The notes beneath the pieces are model-generated. The model saw only the letters and a list, made by a program, of their open reading frames with translations. It did no database searches and was not told the DNA's origin. This document shows, in pieces, positions 17,125-26,526 of a stretch of DNA of 64,000 bases (its first letter is position 1; each line of letters starts with the position of its first letter). This DNA comes from CAIKLP01 sp965279595 (GTDB lineage Bacteria > Bacteroidota > Bacteroidia > Sphingobacteriales > Sphingobacteriaceae). A program made the translations under genes and the position numbers. The DNA is taken from contig OZ257246.1 in NCBI GenBank assembly GCA_965279595.1, forward strand, positions 124,001 through 188,000, read 5' to 3'.

Positions 17125-18503
17125 TATCTTTTATTATCAAAAACAATATCAAGCGATTCAAATATTGCACGTTTTGCTTTTTCCAAATCAATTTTAGAAT
17201 GAGCAGCAGAAACAAAACCTACTTCATAACCTGAAGGACCTAAATATATTCCTCTATTTAAAAGTTCTCTATGCATCACTTTAAATTTCTCCATGCTATC
17301 TGCGTTGATATCAGTGGCACTTTGTATTTTCTCTAAATTAGTAAAAGCAAACCAAAAAATAGAGCCAATGCTGAATACTTTGAATTGATAGCCTTTAGCA
17401 GTTGCAAATCTTTGAATTGCTTCAACGAATTCTTCTGTTTTTGAATTTAAATCTTTATAAAAATTTGATCGCGACAATTCTGTTAATTGAGCTATACCTG
17501 CAGCCATAGCTACTGGATTTCCTGAAAGAGTTCCTGCTTGATAAACTGGACCAAGTGGTGAAATATAATTCATAATTTCTTCTCTTGAACCATAAGCCCC
17601 AACTGGTAATCCTCCACCTATAATTTTTCCATAGGTAATAATATCAGGCTGAATTTCATAAAAACCTGCCGCACCTTCAAATGAAATACGGAAGCCTGAA
17701 ATAACTTCATCGAATAAAAGTAAAGTTTGGTTTTCGGTACAAGTTGCTCGTAAAAAAGTTAAGAACTCTTTTTCTTGGAGTAACAATCCATTATTAGCAG
17801 GAATTGGTTCAATGATTACACATGCAATTTGATCCTTGTATTGTTCAAATACTTGTTCAACCGCAGCTTTATCATTTAATGGTATTACTAAAGTATCATT
17901 CGCAACAGAAGCAGGTATTCCTGCAGAAGAAGTTTCTCCAAAGGTTACTAATCCTGAACCTGCTTTTACTAATAATGAATCAACATGGCCATGGTAACAT
18001 CCTTCAAATTTTACTATTTTATCTCTTTTAGTAAATCCTCTTGCCAATCTAATTGCTGACATGACTGCTTCTGTGCCCGAGCTTACAAAGCGAATTCTTT
18101 CAATGTATTTGTTATGTTTTAAAATCAATTCTGCTAATTCATTTTCAAGGGCAGTTGGTGCTCCAAAAGACATTCCATTTTGAGCTACTTCAAAAACTTT
18201 TTCTCTAATTTTTGAATTGTTATGCCCTAAAATTAATGGCCCCCATGAACAACAAAAATCAATGAATTCATTTCCATCTGCATCCCATACTCTGCAACCA
18301 TCGCCTTTTGCTATAAATAAAGGAGTACCATAAACAGATTTAAAAGCACGCACTGGAGAATTTACTCCACCTGGAAAATATTTTTTTGCCTTCTCGAATA
18401 ATTGGGCAGATTGATTTCTAGATATATCGGATTTCTCAAATGATCCCATTTGATTTTCGTCTGCAGTATTACTATTAAAAATTTTCTTTAGTGAATCTAA
18501 CAT
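17124..18503 (-). CDS. hemL: Glutamate-1-semialdehyde 2,1-aminomutase
   Basis: A PLP enzyme that turns glutamate-1-semialdehyde into 5-aminolevulinate, second step of the C5 haem pathway. The 459 aa carry FVSSGTEAVMSAIRLAR (about 139-155), CYHGHVDS, LLFDEVISGFR and the PLP lysine Lys293 in TYGKIIGGGLPVGAYG. Normal length is about 430 aa. Here about 30 residues precede the usual SAQLFEKAKKYFPGGVNSPVRAF, so translation may really begin at Met19 (18449) or the protein has a short extension. Its stop overlaps the kinase start by one base. Confidence 0.95.
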   Translation of the reverse strand: MLDSLKKIFNSNTADENQMGSFEKSDISRNQSAQLFEKAKKYFPGGVNSPVRAFKSVYGTPLFIAKGDGCRVWDADGNEFIDFCCSWGPLILGHNNSKIREKVFEVAQNGMSFGAPTALENELAELILKHNKYIERIRFVSSGTEAVMSAIRLARGFTKRDKIVKFEGCYHGHVDSLLVKAGSGLVTFGETSSAGIPASVANDTLVIPLNDKAAVEQVFEQYKDQIACVIIEPIPANNGLLLQEKEFLTFLRATCTENQTLLLFDEVISGFRISFEGAAGFYEIQPDIITYGKIIGGGLPVGAYGSREEIMNYISPLGPVYQAGTLSGNPVAMAAGIAQLTELSRSNFYKDLNSKTEEFVEAIQRFATAKGYQFKVFSIGSIFWFAFTNLEKIQSATDINADSMEKFKVMHRELLNRGIYLGPSGYEVGFVSAAHSKIDLEKAKRAIFESLDIVFDNKR

Positions 18504-18524
18504 AGGGTATTTATTACGTCAATT

Positions 18525-19496
18525 TTACAACCAACCTTTTTCAAAAATTTCTCGTGTATGGTAACTGATGATAATATCTGCACCTGCTCTTGCAAATGCA
18601 TACATATTTTCCATCGTTAATTTTTGTTCATCAATCCATCCATTCTTTGCAGCTGCTTTTACCATTGAATATTCAGCTGAAACGTTGTAGCATGCCACTG
18701 GTAAATGAGTAGAAGTTCTTAAATTTGATATAACGTCTAAATAAGCAAGTGCTGGTTTTACCATTAAAATATCTGCTCCTTCATGCTCATCCAATTCTGC
18801 TTCTTTCATCGCTTCGCGTCCATTTCTAAAATCCATTTGATAAGATTTACGATCTCCTTTGCTAGGAGCTGAATCTGCTGCTTCTCTAAATGGACCATAA
18901 TATGCTCCTGCAAATTTAATTGAGTATGACATGATAGCTGTATTCACATATCCATTCTCATCTAAAGTTTCTCTTATTGCAGCGATACGTGCATCCATCA
19001 TATCAGAAGGTGCAACCATATCGGCGCCAGCCTTTACATGACTCAATGCCATTTTAGAAAGTACAGAAAGAGTTTTATCATTGTTTACATAATCGTTCTC
19101 TACAATTCCACAATGTCCGTGGGTTGTATATGCGCAAGTACAAATATCAGTGATTACAAATATAGTTTCGCCAAATTCTTTTTTCAAAGCACGCACTGCA
19201 TTGGCCACTACTGATTGTTCTGCATAAGAAGAAGAGGCATCCTCCGTTTTATTTTCACCAACACCAAACAATAAAATTTTATTGACACCAACAGTTAAAC
19301 CTTTAGCCACATCTTTCAATAATTCATCAACAGAAAAATGGTTGATCCCGGGCATTGCATCGATAGGATGCACAATCCCATTTCCAGGAACTACAAAGTA
19401 TGGATAGATGAACATGTTTTTTGACAAACGTGTTTCAGCAACCATTTCTCTTAATATTGCACTAGTTCTTAATCTGCGTGGACGATGGGTAATCAT
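18525..19496 (-). CDS. hemB: Delta-aminolevulinic acid dehydratase (porphobilinogen synthase)
   Basis: Condenses two 5-aminolevulinates to porphobilinogen. The 323 aa have the zinc-site cysteines C119, C121 and C129 (CTCAYTTHGHCG), placing it in the Zn-dependent rather than Mg-only group. The two Schiff-base lysines lie in SIKFAGAYYGPFREA and MVKPALAYLDV. It starts 4 nt after the hemCD stop and ends 21 nt before hemL. Confidence 0.97.
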   Translation of the reverse strand: MITHRPRRLRTSAILREMVAETRLSKNMFIYPYFVVPGNGIVHPIDAMPGINHFSVDELLKDVAKGLTVGVNKILLFGVGENKTEDASSSYAEQSVVANAVRALKKEFGETIFVITDICTCAYTTHGHCGIVENDYVNNDKTLSVLSKMALSHVKAGADMVAPSDMMDARIAAIRETLDENGYVNTAIMSYSIKFAGAYYGPFREAADSAPSKGDRKSYQMDFRNGREAMKEAELDEHEGADILMVKPALAYLDVISNLRTSTHLPVACYNVSAEYSMVKAAAKNGWIDEQKLTMENMYAFARAGADIIISYHTREIFEKGWL

Positions 19497-19500
19497 GAAT

Positions 19501-21078
19501 TTATAAATTAGCTGTGAAAATTAAATCTACTAAAGTAATTTCATCAGGTTGGTCTGCAATAAAATTGACTTTAATTTTTTGATTTGTTAAGGCATAAGCT
19601 GTTGATTTTCCAATTGCAATAATTGATGCATTAGAATTTATTTTATGTTCACTAAGATAAGCATTCACATTGGAAGGGCTTGTAAAAACATAAGTATCAG
19701 CTTCTATTGGTTGAATATTTGGTTTAGCTTTTGTTTGATAGATAGGTAATTCAATTACCTTAAAATAAGGTTTTAAATTATTTTCAATAATCTTCAATGA
19801 GTCGGCAGCCTGTGGAAATAAAATTCTATCCCCAACAATAGCATTTCTAAACTCTTCAGCAATAATTTCCGAATCAGAATGTTTACCTACATAATTTGCT
19901 TTGAGGTTCCATTCATTCAAGGCTTTTTCGGTTGCCAGACCAAAGGCTCCAATAAAAACATTTGCATTAAGTTTTGGCTTTTGTTCGAAGAAATGTTGTA
20001 CTGCATTCTTGCTACTAAAAAAAACGGAATCAATTGAACTAAAATCCTTATCCTTCATTTCAAGTCCACTAATCTCAATCATTGATTCATCAATTAATAT
20101 TGCTTCATGGTAATTCAAAATTCTTTTTAAATAAGAATACTTTGTTTTTTCAGAAGAAATAAATATTCTTTTACCTTTTAATATTGGAATACTAAGTGAC
20201 GCTACGATTGAAGCCGCTATATCTTGCTTTATTGTATGCATATACAACCTTTGAGGAAGTGAGGTATCATCTATTGCTTTGGATGCCCAAATTTTAAATT
20301 CATTGTTTTCTGAAATGCAATAAACTCCTAAAGGAAGATGACAGCCTCCATCAAATAAATTCAAAACTTTTCTTTCAATAGCAATTTCACTTGCCACTTT
20401 TAAATTATTTAAAGGCTGTAAAAAGGAGAACAATTGTTTATCGGATTCGCGTATTTGAAGAGCCAATACACCTTGTGCAGGTGCAGGTATCAACTCACGC
20501 GGAGAAACTTCGAACACATGTAAATCTGATAAATCCAATTTCAAACGATGAACACCAGCCTTAGCTAATAATATAGCATCAAATTGGCCTTCTCTTAATT
20601 TCTGAATTCGAGTTGGCACATTTCCTCTAATATCTTTCAATATAATATCTGGACGAAATGATGTCATTTGTACTTTTCTCCTTGCAGAGGAAGTTCCGAT
20701 GATTGCATTTTTTTTGAATTCAAAATATTCATTTTTATCGAGACATTCTTTTCTGATGATAATTAATTCAGAGGGATCTTCTCTATCAGAAACAGCAGCA
20801 ATAATCAACCCTTCAGGTGAAGTAGTGGGTAGGTCTTTATGAGAATGTACAGCTAAATCAATGCTTCCATTTAATAATGCATCTTCTAATTCTTTGGTGA
20901 AAAAACCTTTGCCTTCTAATTTATCTAAACTTAAATGCTGGATTTTATCACCTTGAGTTTTAAAAATTTCAATAAAAACTTCGGCTCCTAATTTCTCTAA
21001 TTCTGATTTGATATGATTTGCTTGCCAAAGAGCAAGGTCGCTGCCTCTTGAGCCAATTTTAATTTGAATTTTTTGCAT
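19501..21078 (-). CDS. hemC: Fused porphobilinogen deaminase / uroporphyrinogen-III synthase
   Basis: A 525-aa two-domain enzyme. Residues 1 to about 300 are HemC: IGSRGSDLALWQA, AVHSHKDLPT, GTSSARRK, and Cys246 (NLFDGGCHLPLG), which carries the dipyrromethane cofactor. Residues from about 305 to 525 match HemD: KGKRIFISSEK at the start, a middle GAFGLATEKAL and a late YVFTSPSNVNAY/IAIGKSTAYAL. HemC alone is about 310 aa. There is no separate hemD in the operon, which supports the fusion. It lets unstable hydroxymethylbilane pass directly to cyclisation. It starts 16 nt after hemA. Confidence 0.95.
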   Translation of the reverse strand: MQKIQIKIGSRGSDLALWQANHIKSELEKLGAEVFIEIFKTQGDKIQHLSLDKLEGKGFFTKELEDALLNGSIDLAVHSHKDLPTTSPEGLIIAAVSDREDPSELIIIRKECLDKNEYFEFKKNAIIGTSSARRKVQMTSFRPDIILKDIRGNVPTRIQKLREGQFDAILLAKAGVHRLKLDLSDLHVFEVSPRELIPAPAQGVLALQIRESDKQLFSFLQPLNNLKVASEIAIERKVLNLFDGGCHLPLGVYCISENNEFKIWASKAIDDTSLPQRLYMHTIKQDIAASIVASLSIPILKGKRIFISSEKTKYSYLKRILNYHEAILIDESMIEISGLEMKDKDFSSIDSVFFSSKNAVQHFFEQKPKLNANVFIGAFGLATEKALNEWNLKANYVGKHSDSEIIAEEFRNAIVGDRILFPQAADSLKIIENNLKPYFKVIELPIYQTKAKPNIQPIEADTYVFTSPSNVNAYLSEHKINSNASIIAIGKSTAYALTNQKIKVNFIADQPDEITLVDLIFTANL

Positions 21079-21094
21079 GGAAAATTTGAGTCGC

Positions 21095-22327
21095 TTACTC
21101 TTTAGTCAGTATATCTTTAGCCATTAACATTGGAATGCTAATGTACTTCTTCTCCATATAATTAAGTATTCTATCTAATACTTCTTTAGAATTTTGATCC
21201 AATAACCTCATATCTTCAGCAAATACTTCACAAACGGCAGTTTGCCTTATTTCTTTTATTTTCTGAGGTACTTCTTGCATAGCCAATTCTACGGAACGTT
21301 GACGAATAATCGACTTAAATTCAGTCATGTTTTCTTCAATTATTTGTTCCGCATTACATAACTCTGCATAACGATCTTCCATATTCCTTTTTACAGTATT
21401 TTGTAAGGTTTCCATGCTTATATAATGTAAATTTTTTACAATTACTTCTTCATGAGTATCGTTTGGAATAGCAAGATCTAAAATTACTTTTTTATCTGTT
21501 TCTGAGTTTAATAAACTCTCATAAATTTCTTTGGTAATTATAGGTTGAGTAGCACCAGTGCAAGTGATAATTACATCGAAACCTTTTTTATAATTCATTA
21601 ATTCCTCAAGCGGAAATGCTTCTCCGTTTAATTCATCTGCTAAACTTTTTGCCTTTTCAAAAGTTCTGTTGAAAACTACAAATTGATTTCCTTGATGTTT
21701 CTTCAAATATTTTGCAAATAATTGATTGGTTTCCCCAGCACCTATAAATAAGTATCTAGCATTATTTGGTACAGACAATGCTCTCAAAGTTCTGCATGCA
21801 ATGGAAACAACTGAGATCGGCTTTTCAGCAATTTTAGTATTGGTATAGATTTCCTTAGCAGTTTTAACTACCCGATTCATTACAATTCGCATTTTGTCGC
21901 CAGTAAAACCTAATGCCTTAGATTCATCATATGCCAATCGAACTTGAGCTAATATTTCCTTTTCTCCAACTACTAATGATTCTAATGAACTTGACATTCT
22001 TAATAAATGAACCATCGCAGCTTCTTCTGAAAAAAAATCAGCCTCTGATGCCAATGAATTTAATTCATCATGATTAATTGTTAATTGTAAAGAGGATAAA
22101 AATTGATGAATGAAATGATTGTTTATTTCTAAAGTTGAAGTAAAAATAAACTCGACTCTATTGCAAGTAGCCAAATAAATGATTTCATCTATAGGGAATT
22201 GAAATTTAATTCTTCCCAAAAGAGATTCCACCTCTTCTTTGGCAACAACAAGTTTACCTACCTTGTTAAGTCCTAAATTCTTGTGTGTAAAGGCAATAAC
22301 TCTTAGATCTTTCAAAATATATCCCAT
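21095..22327 (-). CDS. hemA: Glutamyl-tRNA reductase
   Basis: First committed step of tetrapyrrole synthesis by the C5 route, reducing glutamyl-tRNA(Glu) to glutamate-1-semialdehyde. The 410 aa include the catalytic Cys55 in YLATCNRVEF, VVGEKEILAQVR, the NADPH fold at FIGAGETNQLFAKYL (about 195-210) and a C-terminal dimerisation helix. Opens the haem operon. Upstream is a -7-like TTAATTTG on the minus strand but no convincing -33, so its promoter is not resolved. Confidence 0.96.
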   Translation of the reverse strand: MGYILKDLRVIAFTHKNLGLNKVGKLVVAKEEVESLLGRIKFQFPIDEIIYLATCNRVEFIFTSTLEINNHFIHQFLSSLQLTINHDELNSLASEADFFSEEAAMVHLLRMSSSLESLVVGEKEILAQVRLAYDESKALGFTGDKMRIVMNRVVKTAKEIYTNTKIAEKPISVVSIACRTLRALSVPNNARYLFIGAGETNQLFAKYLKKHQGNQFVVFNRTFEKAKSLADELNGEAFPLEELMNYKKGFDVIITCTGATQPIITKEIYESLLNSETDKKVILDLAIPNDTHEEVIVKNLHYISMETLQNTVKRNMEDRYAELCNAEQIIEENMTEFKSIIRQRSVELAMQEVPQKIKEIRQTAVCEVFAEDMRLLDQNSKEVLDRILNYMEKKYISIPMLMAKDILTKE

Positions 22328-22487
22328 TTGATCTGTTGTACAAATTAAAGGTTATACGAAGGATTACATGTCATTGGATTGTCACAGACTCTATTTAGAA
22401 GAGTTTTAAATAACGAAACAATTTAGAATGAATTATTGTTGCTAAAATCTAATCCTAATCCCTAAATTTATTCAATTTTTTGCATCT

Positions 22488-23351
22488 ATGATCATCTTCA
22501 AAATTATTAAACGATTTACTCTTTTTGGTTTTGGATTGATTCTGCTTTTATTGTTTTTTTCATCATGTATTTTACAAATGCGAATATCAGATCAAAAAGC
22601 AAAAAAGGAATTTCAAAACTCTCCCAATCCAATAAGCTTTCATTACTATTCTTACAAAGGTAAAAAGGTTCATTATGCTGAAATTGGAAATCCAAATTTA
22701 CCTACTCTACTTTTCATACATGGATCACCTGGTTCTTGGGACGCTTTTGCTACTTATTTAAAAGATACTCTTTTGCAAAAAGAATATCACATGATCGCAG
22801 TTGATCGATTAGGTTATGGATATTCAGGCTTTGGGCATAAAGAGGAATCAGTAGGAATACAAGCAGAAGTATTTAAACAATTATTGACTACAAGCTCTAA
22901 TGGTAAAAAAACTATTTTAATTGGGCATTCTTATGGAGGACCAGTGATTGCTCGGTTAGCAATGGATTATCCAGAAAAAGTAGGTGGTTTGTTGTTTTTA
23001 GCTGCTTCAATTGATCCAGACTTAGAGCCTAAAAAATGGATTCAGGAACCTGCAACTTGGCTAGTTTTTAGATGGATGATACCTAAAGCATTAGTTGTAA
23101 GCAACGAGGAAATATTAGCATTGAAAAATGAACTAACTTTGATGTTGCCGATGTGGGATAAAATAAAAGCACCGTCCATTTTTATTCAAGGTGAAAAGGA
23201 TGTTTTGGTTCATCCTGGAAATGCAAAATTTGCAGAGAAAAAGCTCATCAATACTCATCTCAAATTAATTATGCTTCCTGAACAAAATCATTTTATTCCA
23301 TGGACAATGCCAGATACTGTTAAAATGGCTATACGAGAATTGGGATCTTAG
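22488..23351 (+). CDS. Alpha/beta-hydrolase, probable lipoprotein
   Basis: A 287-aa alpha/beta-hydrolase. The N-terminus is a lipoprotein signal: hydrophobic residues 11-24 then SSC with Cys27 as the lipid site. Family marks are the oxyanion-hole HGSPGSW (about 79-85), nucleophile Ser148 in GHSYGG, the acid in GEKDVLVHPG and the His in PEQNHFIPW. The substrate is unknown. A TTTG lies 5 nt before the ATG. The stop codon overlaps that of the convergent pfkA gene (23348-23351). Confidence 0.88.
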   Translation: MIIFKIIKRFTLFGFGLILLLLFFSSCILQMRISDQKAKKEFQNSPNPISFHYYSYKGKKVHYAEIGNPNLPTLLFIHGSPGSWDAFATYLKDTLLQKEYHMIAVDRLGYGYSGFGHKEESVGIQAEVFKQLLTTSSNGKKTILIGHSYGGPVIARLAMDYPEKVGGLLFLAASIDPDLEPKKWIQEPATWLVFRWMIPKALVVSNEEILALKNELTLMLPMWDKIKAPSIFIQGEKDVLVHPGNAKFAEKKLINTHLKLIMLPEQNHFIPWTMPDTVKMAIRELGS

Positions 23352-24331
23352 GCTGAAAGTATTTCAACCATTCTCATCATATTCATATCTAATTCTTGAT
23401 TGTGTTTCACTGCCTTTTCAAAAGTGGTGTAGGCTATGTGATTGTTGATGATACCAATCATTACTTCACGTTTACCTGCAAGTAAAGCTTCAACTGCTGC
23501 TATTCCCATCCTACTTCCTAAAACTCGGTCTGAACAGGAAGGACTTCCACCTCTTTGTATATGTCCTAAAATACTAACTCTTATATCGTAATGATTAAAT
23601 TTAGCCTTTACTTTTTCAGCTACTTTATAAGCACCTCCTGAGTCTTCACCTTCAGCTACTACAACAATCATCGAACCTTTATTTCTTCTCCATCCACGTT
23701 CCAAAGTCTTCATTAATTGATCTGCATCAGTTACAGATTCTGGAATTAAGATAGCTTCAGCTCCACCGGCTATTCCTGAGAAAAGCGCAATAAATCCAGC
23801 ATCTCTACCCATCACCTCAACAAAAAATAAACGATCATGTGAATCTGCTGTATCTCTTATTCTATCAATAGATTCAACTGCTGTATTTAATGCAGTATCA
23901 AAACCAAGTGTATAATCTGTTCCATACAAATCGCAATCAATCGTACCAGGAATTCCTATAAATGGCAAATTGTGTTCTTTGTTAAATTGCAATGCTCCAC
24001 TAAAAGTTCCATCACCACCAATACAAACTACTGCATCAATATTTAATCTTTTCAAATGCTCATAGGCTTGCGCTCTTCCTTCAAGCGTTCTAAACCTTTC
24101 ACTTCTTGCTGACTTTAAAATGGTACCACCTCTTTGTATTATATTACTAACTGAATGTGATTGCATTTCAATCAAATCTCCATCTATCAACCCTTCATAA
24201 CCTCGCTTTACTCCATAAACCTGCAAATTATTATAAATACCTGCACGGACTACAGCTCTGATAGCTGCATTCATACCTGGAGAGTCTCCACCCGATGTAA
24301 GTAATGCAATTTTTTTGATTGAATTTGACAT
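23348..24331 (-). CDS. pfkA: ATP-dependent 6-phosphofructokinase
   Basis: Phosphorylates fructose-6-phosphate in glycolysis. The 327 aa match the bacterial ATP-type enzyme: GGDSPGMNAAIRA at the N-terminus, IGGDGTFSGA (ATP site), GTIDCDLYGTDYTLGFDTA with the catalytic Asp in the TID motif, MGRDAGF, and LGHIQRGGSPSC. It stands alone, its 3' end overlapping the alpha/beta-hydrolase gene by 4 nt. Confidence 0.97.
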   Translation of the reverse strand: MSNSIKKIALLTSGGDSPGMNAAIRAVVRAGIYNNLQVYGVKRGYEGLIDGDLIEMQSHSVSNIIQRGGTILKSARSERFRTLEGRAQAYEHLKRLNIDAVVCIGGDGTFSGALQFNKEHNLPFIGIPGTIDCDLYGTDYTLGFDTALNTAVESIDRIRDTADSHDRLFFVEVMGRDAGFIALFSGIAGGAEAILIPESVTDADQLMKTLERGWRRNKGSMIVVVAEGEDSGGAYKVAEKVKAKFNHYDIRVSILGHIQRGGSPSCSDRVLGSRMGIAAVEALLAGKREVMIGIINNHIAYTTFEKAVKHNQELDMNMMRMVEILSA

Positions 24332-24459
24332 TTTTGGTTTTAATTATGTGCTTGCTTAAGTAAATATAATGAATAATTGTATAAAGTACACTAAGCTAAT
24401 AAAAAATGACAAAAAGAAATCATTTTGAGTTGATTACCTAACAATTAATTAATCTAAAT

Positions 24460-26433
24460 TTATTCTTTAACAACCCAACGGTTATCTTCTTGAATTAATT
24501 CAATTAACTGGTCAACGGCATTTTCTGTATTGACATTTTTTCTGACAACTTCTTTACCTCTGTATAAAGTTATTTTCCCCGGACCAGTGCCGACATAACC
24601 GTAATCAGCGTCAGCCATCTCACCTGGGCCATTTACAATGCAGCCCATAATACCAATTTTAATTCCTTTTAAATGATCAGTTCGTGAACGGATAAGTTGA
24701 GTAGTTTCTTGTAAATCAAAAAGTGTTCTTCCACATGAAGGACAGGAAATATATTCGGTTTTAGAAATTCTGGTTCTACTTGCTTGTAGAATTCCAAAAC
24801 TCAATGAATTAATAGTTCTTCGTGAAATATTTGAATTGCCATTGATAAAAATCCCATCCGCAAAACCATCAATTAACAATGCGCCAAAGTCAGTGGCAGC
24901 ATGCAATTGCAGTTCCTCAATATTTTCACCTGGATAATCTCTTTGAACGATAACGGGATTGCTAATTCCTATTTCTATTAATTTAAAAAAGAAGGCTCTT
25001 TGATCAGCCATTCCATGATAATATTTTGTCTTTAATAAAAAAATAGCTTTTGTGTCTTTCTTAATTTTATCTAAAATTATTGTATCAAATTCATCAACGA
25101 ATCCTGAAACAAAAACCATTGGAAACTGAAAATCTTTAAATGATAAATATTCTTCAATACTTAATATAGGAACACAATTTTCTATACTTTCAAATAAACT
25201 CATTGCCTTCCAATCTACCAATTTCCTTAGGTTTCCGGGAAATGTGTAAGTAGGCACATTGCTTCCTAAATAAACTAAATCAACTGCCAAATCACTCATT
25301 GTAAATTTATCTAACAAAGCAGAATAGGCATATCCAATTTGAGATAACTGCAAAGGTTCATTTAATTTTTCTTTTGATAAATCAGCGATAACAACTGGAA
25401 CATGATGTGCACCTATATTTTCAATAGCATGTGTCTTTCTTTTGTTATACTCAAATGGAGAAAAAGTATTTGGAATGCTAATTGCATTTTCTTGTTTTTT
25501 TTCTTCAGCCGCTTGCTTCATACGCAATGAATAGCGGCTAGCCAAAGCTGCAGCCACTGGGGCTTCCAACTCCGGTTCTTCTGTTAATGAAACTCGGATT
25601 GTATCTCCTAAGCCATCCTCTAATAATGTTCCAATTCCAACTGCAGATTTTATTCTGCCATCTTCCCCATCACCTGCTTCAGTTACGCCTAAATGCAATG
25701 GATAATTCATTCCTTCAGCAGTCATTTTTTCAACCAATAATCGATATGCCTGAACCATTACTTGGGTATTACTCGACTTCATAGAAACTACTAAATTGTG
25801 GTAATTCTCCAACTCACACATTCGAATAAATTCCATTGCTGATTCAACCATACCCAATGGTGTATCTCCATACCAACTCATGATACGATCTGATAAAGAA
25901 CCATGATTTGTTCCAATTCGCATGGCAGTACCATGCTCTTTACAAATTTTGATAAGTGGCAAAAATCTTTTTTGAATTCTCTCTAATTCTGCATTATATT
26001 CTGTTTGGGTATATACTATTTCTTCAAACTTTTTTTTGTCTGCATAATTACCTGGATTCACTCTCACTTTCTCAACAATACGAGCTGCAGCTTCGGCAGC
26101 ATTGGGAGTAAAATGTATATCCGCAACCAGAGGAACTTTGTATCCTCTTTTAATTAATTCCTTTTTGATTTCCCCTAAATTATTAGCTTCCTTAATGCTT
26201 GGGGCGGTTATTCGAACATATTCACATCCAGCTTCAACCATTCGTATTGTTTGTTCAACTGTTGCAATGGTATTCATGGTATCTGTTGTAGTCATTGATT
26301 GAATCCGAATAGGATAATTGCCCCCTAATGGCACATCTCCTATCGTAACAACTCTTGATTGGTATCGTGAATAATCTGTTAAACTATTGCAATAACGACC
26401 GTTTAATGCTTTAAAACTACTTTTCGAATCCAT
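24460..26433 (-). CDS. ispG: (E)-4-hydroxy-3-methylbut-2-enyl-diphosphate synthase, long form
   Basis: Penultimate enzyme of the MEP isoprenoid pathway, using a 4Fe-4S cluster. At 657 aa it is of the long type with an extra domain inserted between the TIM barrel (about 15-290) and the C-terminal cluster domain (about 540-657), as in plants, Chlamydiae and Bacteroidota; E. coli IspG has about 370 aa. The cluster ligands are C564, C567 (CPSCG) and C598 (GCIVNGPGE). PLGGNYPIRIQSMTTTDT marks the N-terminus. Single gene; the hairpin downstream of the next gene lies just ahead of its promoter region. Confidence 0.96.
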   Translation of the reverse strand: MDSKSSFKALNGRYCNSLTDYSRYQSRVVTIGDVPLGGNYPIRIQSMTTTDTMNTIATVEQTIRMVEAGCEYVRITAPSIKEANNLGEIKKELIKRGYKVPLVADIHFTPNAAEAAARIVEKVRVNPGNYADKKKFEEIVYTQTEYNAELERIQKRFLPLIKICKEHGTAMRIGTNHGSLSDRIMSWYGDTPLGMVESAMEFIRMCELENYHNLVVSMKSSNTQVMVQAYRLLVEKMTAEGMNYPLHLGVTEAGDGEDGRIKSAVGIGTLLEDGLGDTIRVSLTEEPELEAPVAAALASRYSLRMKQAAEEKKQENAISIPNTFSPFEYNKRKTHAIENIGAHHVPVVIADLSKEKLNEPLQLSQIGYAYSALLDKFTMSDLAVDLVYLGSNVPTYTFPGNLRKLVDWKAMSLFESIENCVPILSIEEYLSFKDFQFPMVFVSGFVDEFDTIILDKIKKDTKAIFLLKTKYYHGMADQRAFFFKLIEIGISNPVIVQRDYPGENIEELQLHAATDFGALLIDGFADGIFINGNSNISRRTINSLSFGILQASRTRISKTEYISCPSCGRTLFDLQETTQLIRSRTDHLKGIKIGIMGCIVNGPGEMADADYGYVGTGPGKITLYRGKEVVRKNVNTENAVDQLIELIQEDNRWVVKE

Positions 26434-26470
26434 TGAATTAATTGATGTTCATTTGATAATGCTAAATAAC

Positions 26471-26508
26471 AAAAAAAATAGCTAATAGGTTTCAATCTAT
26501 TAGCTATT
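26471..26508 (-). terminator. Intrinsic terminator of the pspC/toast-rack operon
   Basis: A perfect 12-bp stem, AATAGCTAATAG (26477-26488) and CTATTAGCTATT (26497-26508), with an 8-nt loop. The A-run to its left gives a U-tract in the minus-strand transcript, so it ends the operon read from 27933 to 26527. Confidence 0.85.
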
Positions 26509-26526
26509 CTAAATAATTAGTTTGTT

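Noticed and set aside
17124..18503. Frameshifted or mis-started hemL
   Set aside because: The frame is intact over all motifs; only the start is uncertain, with about 30 extra N-terminal residues.
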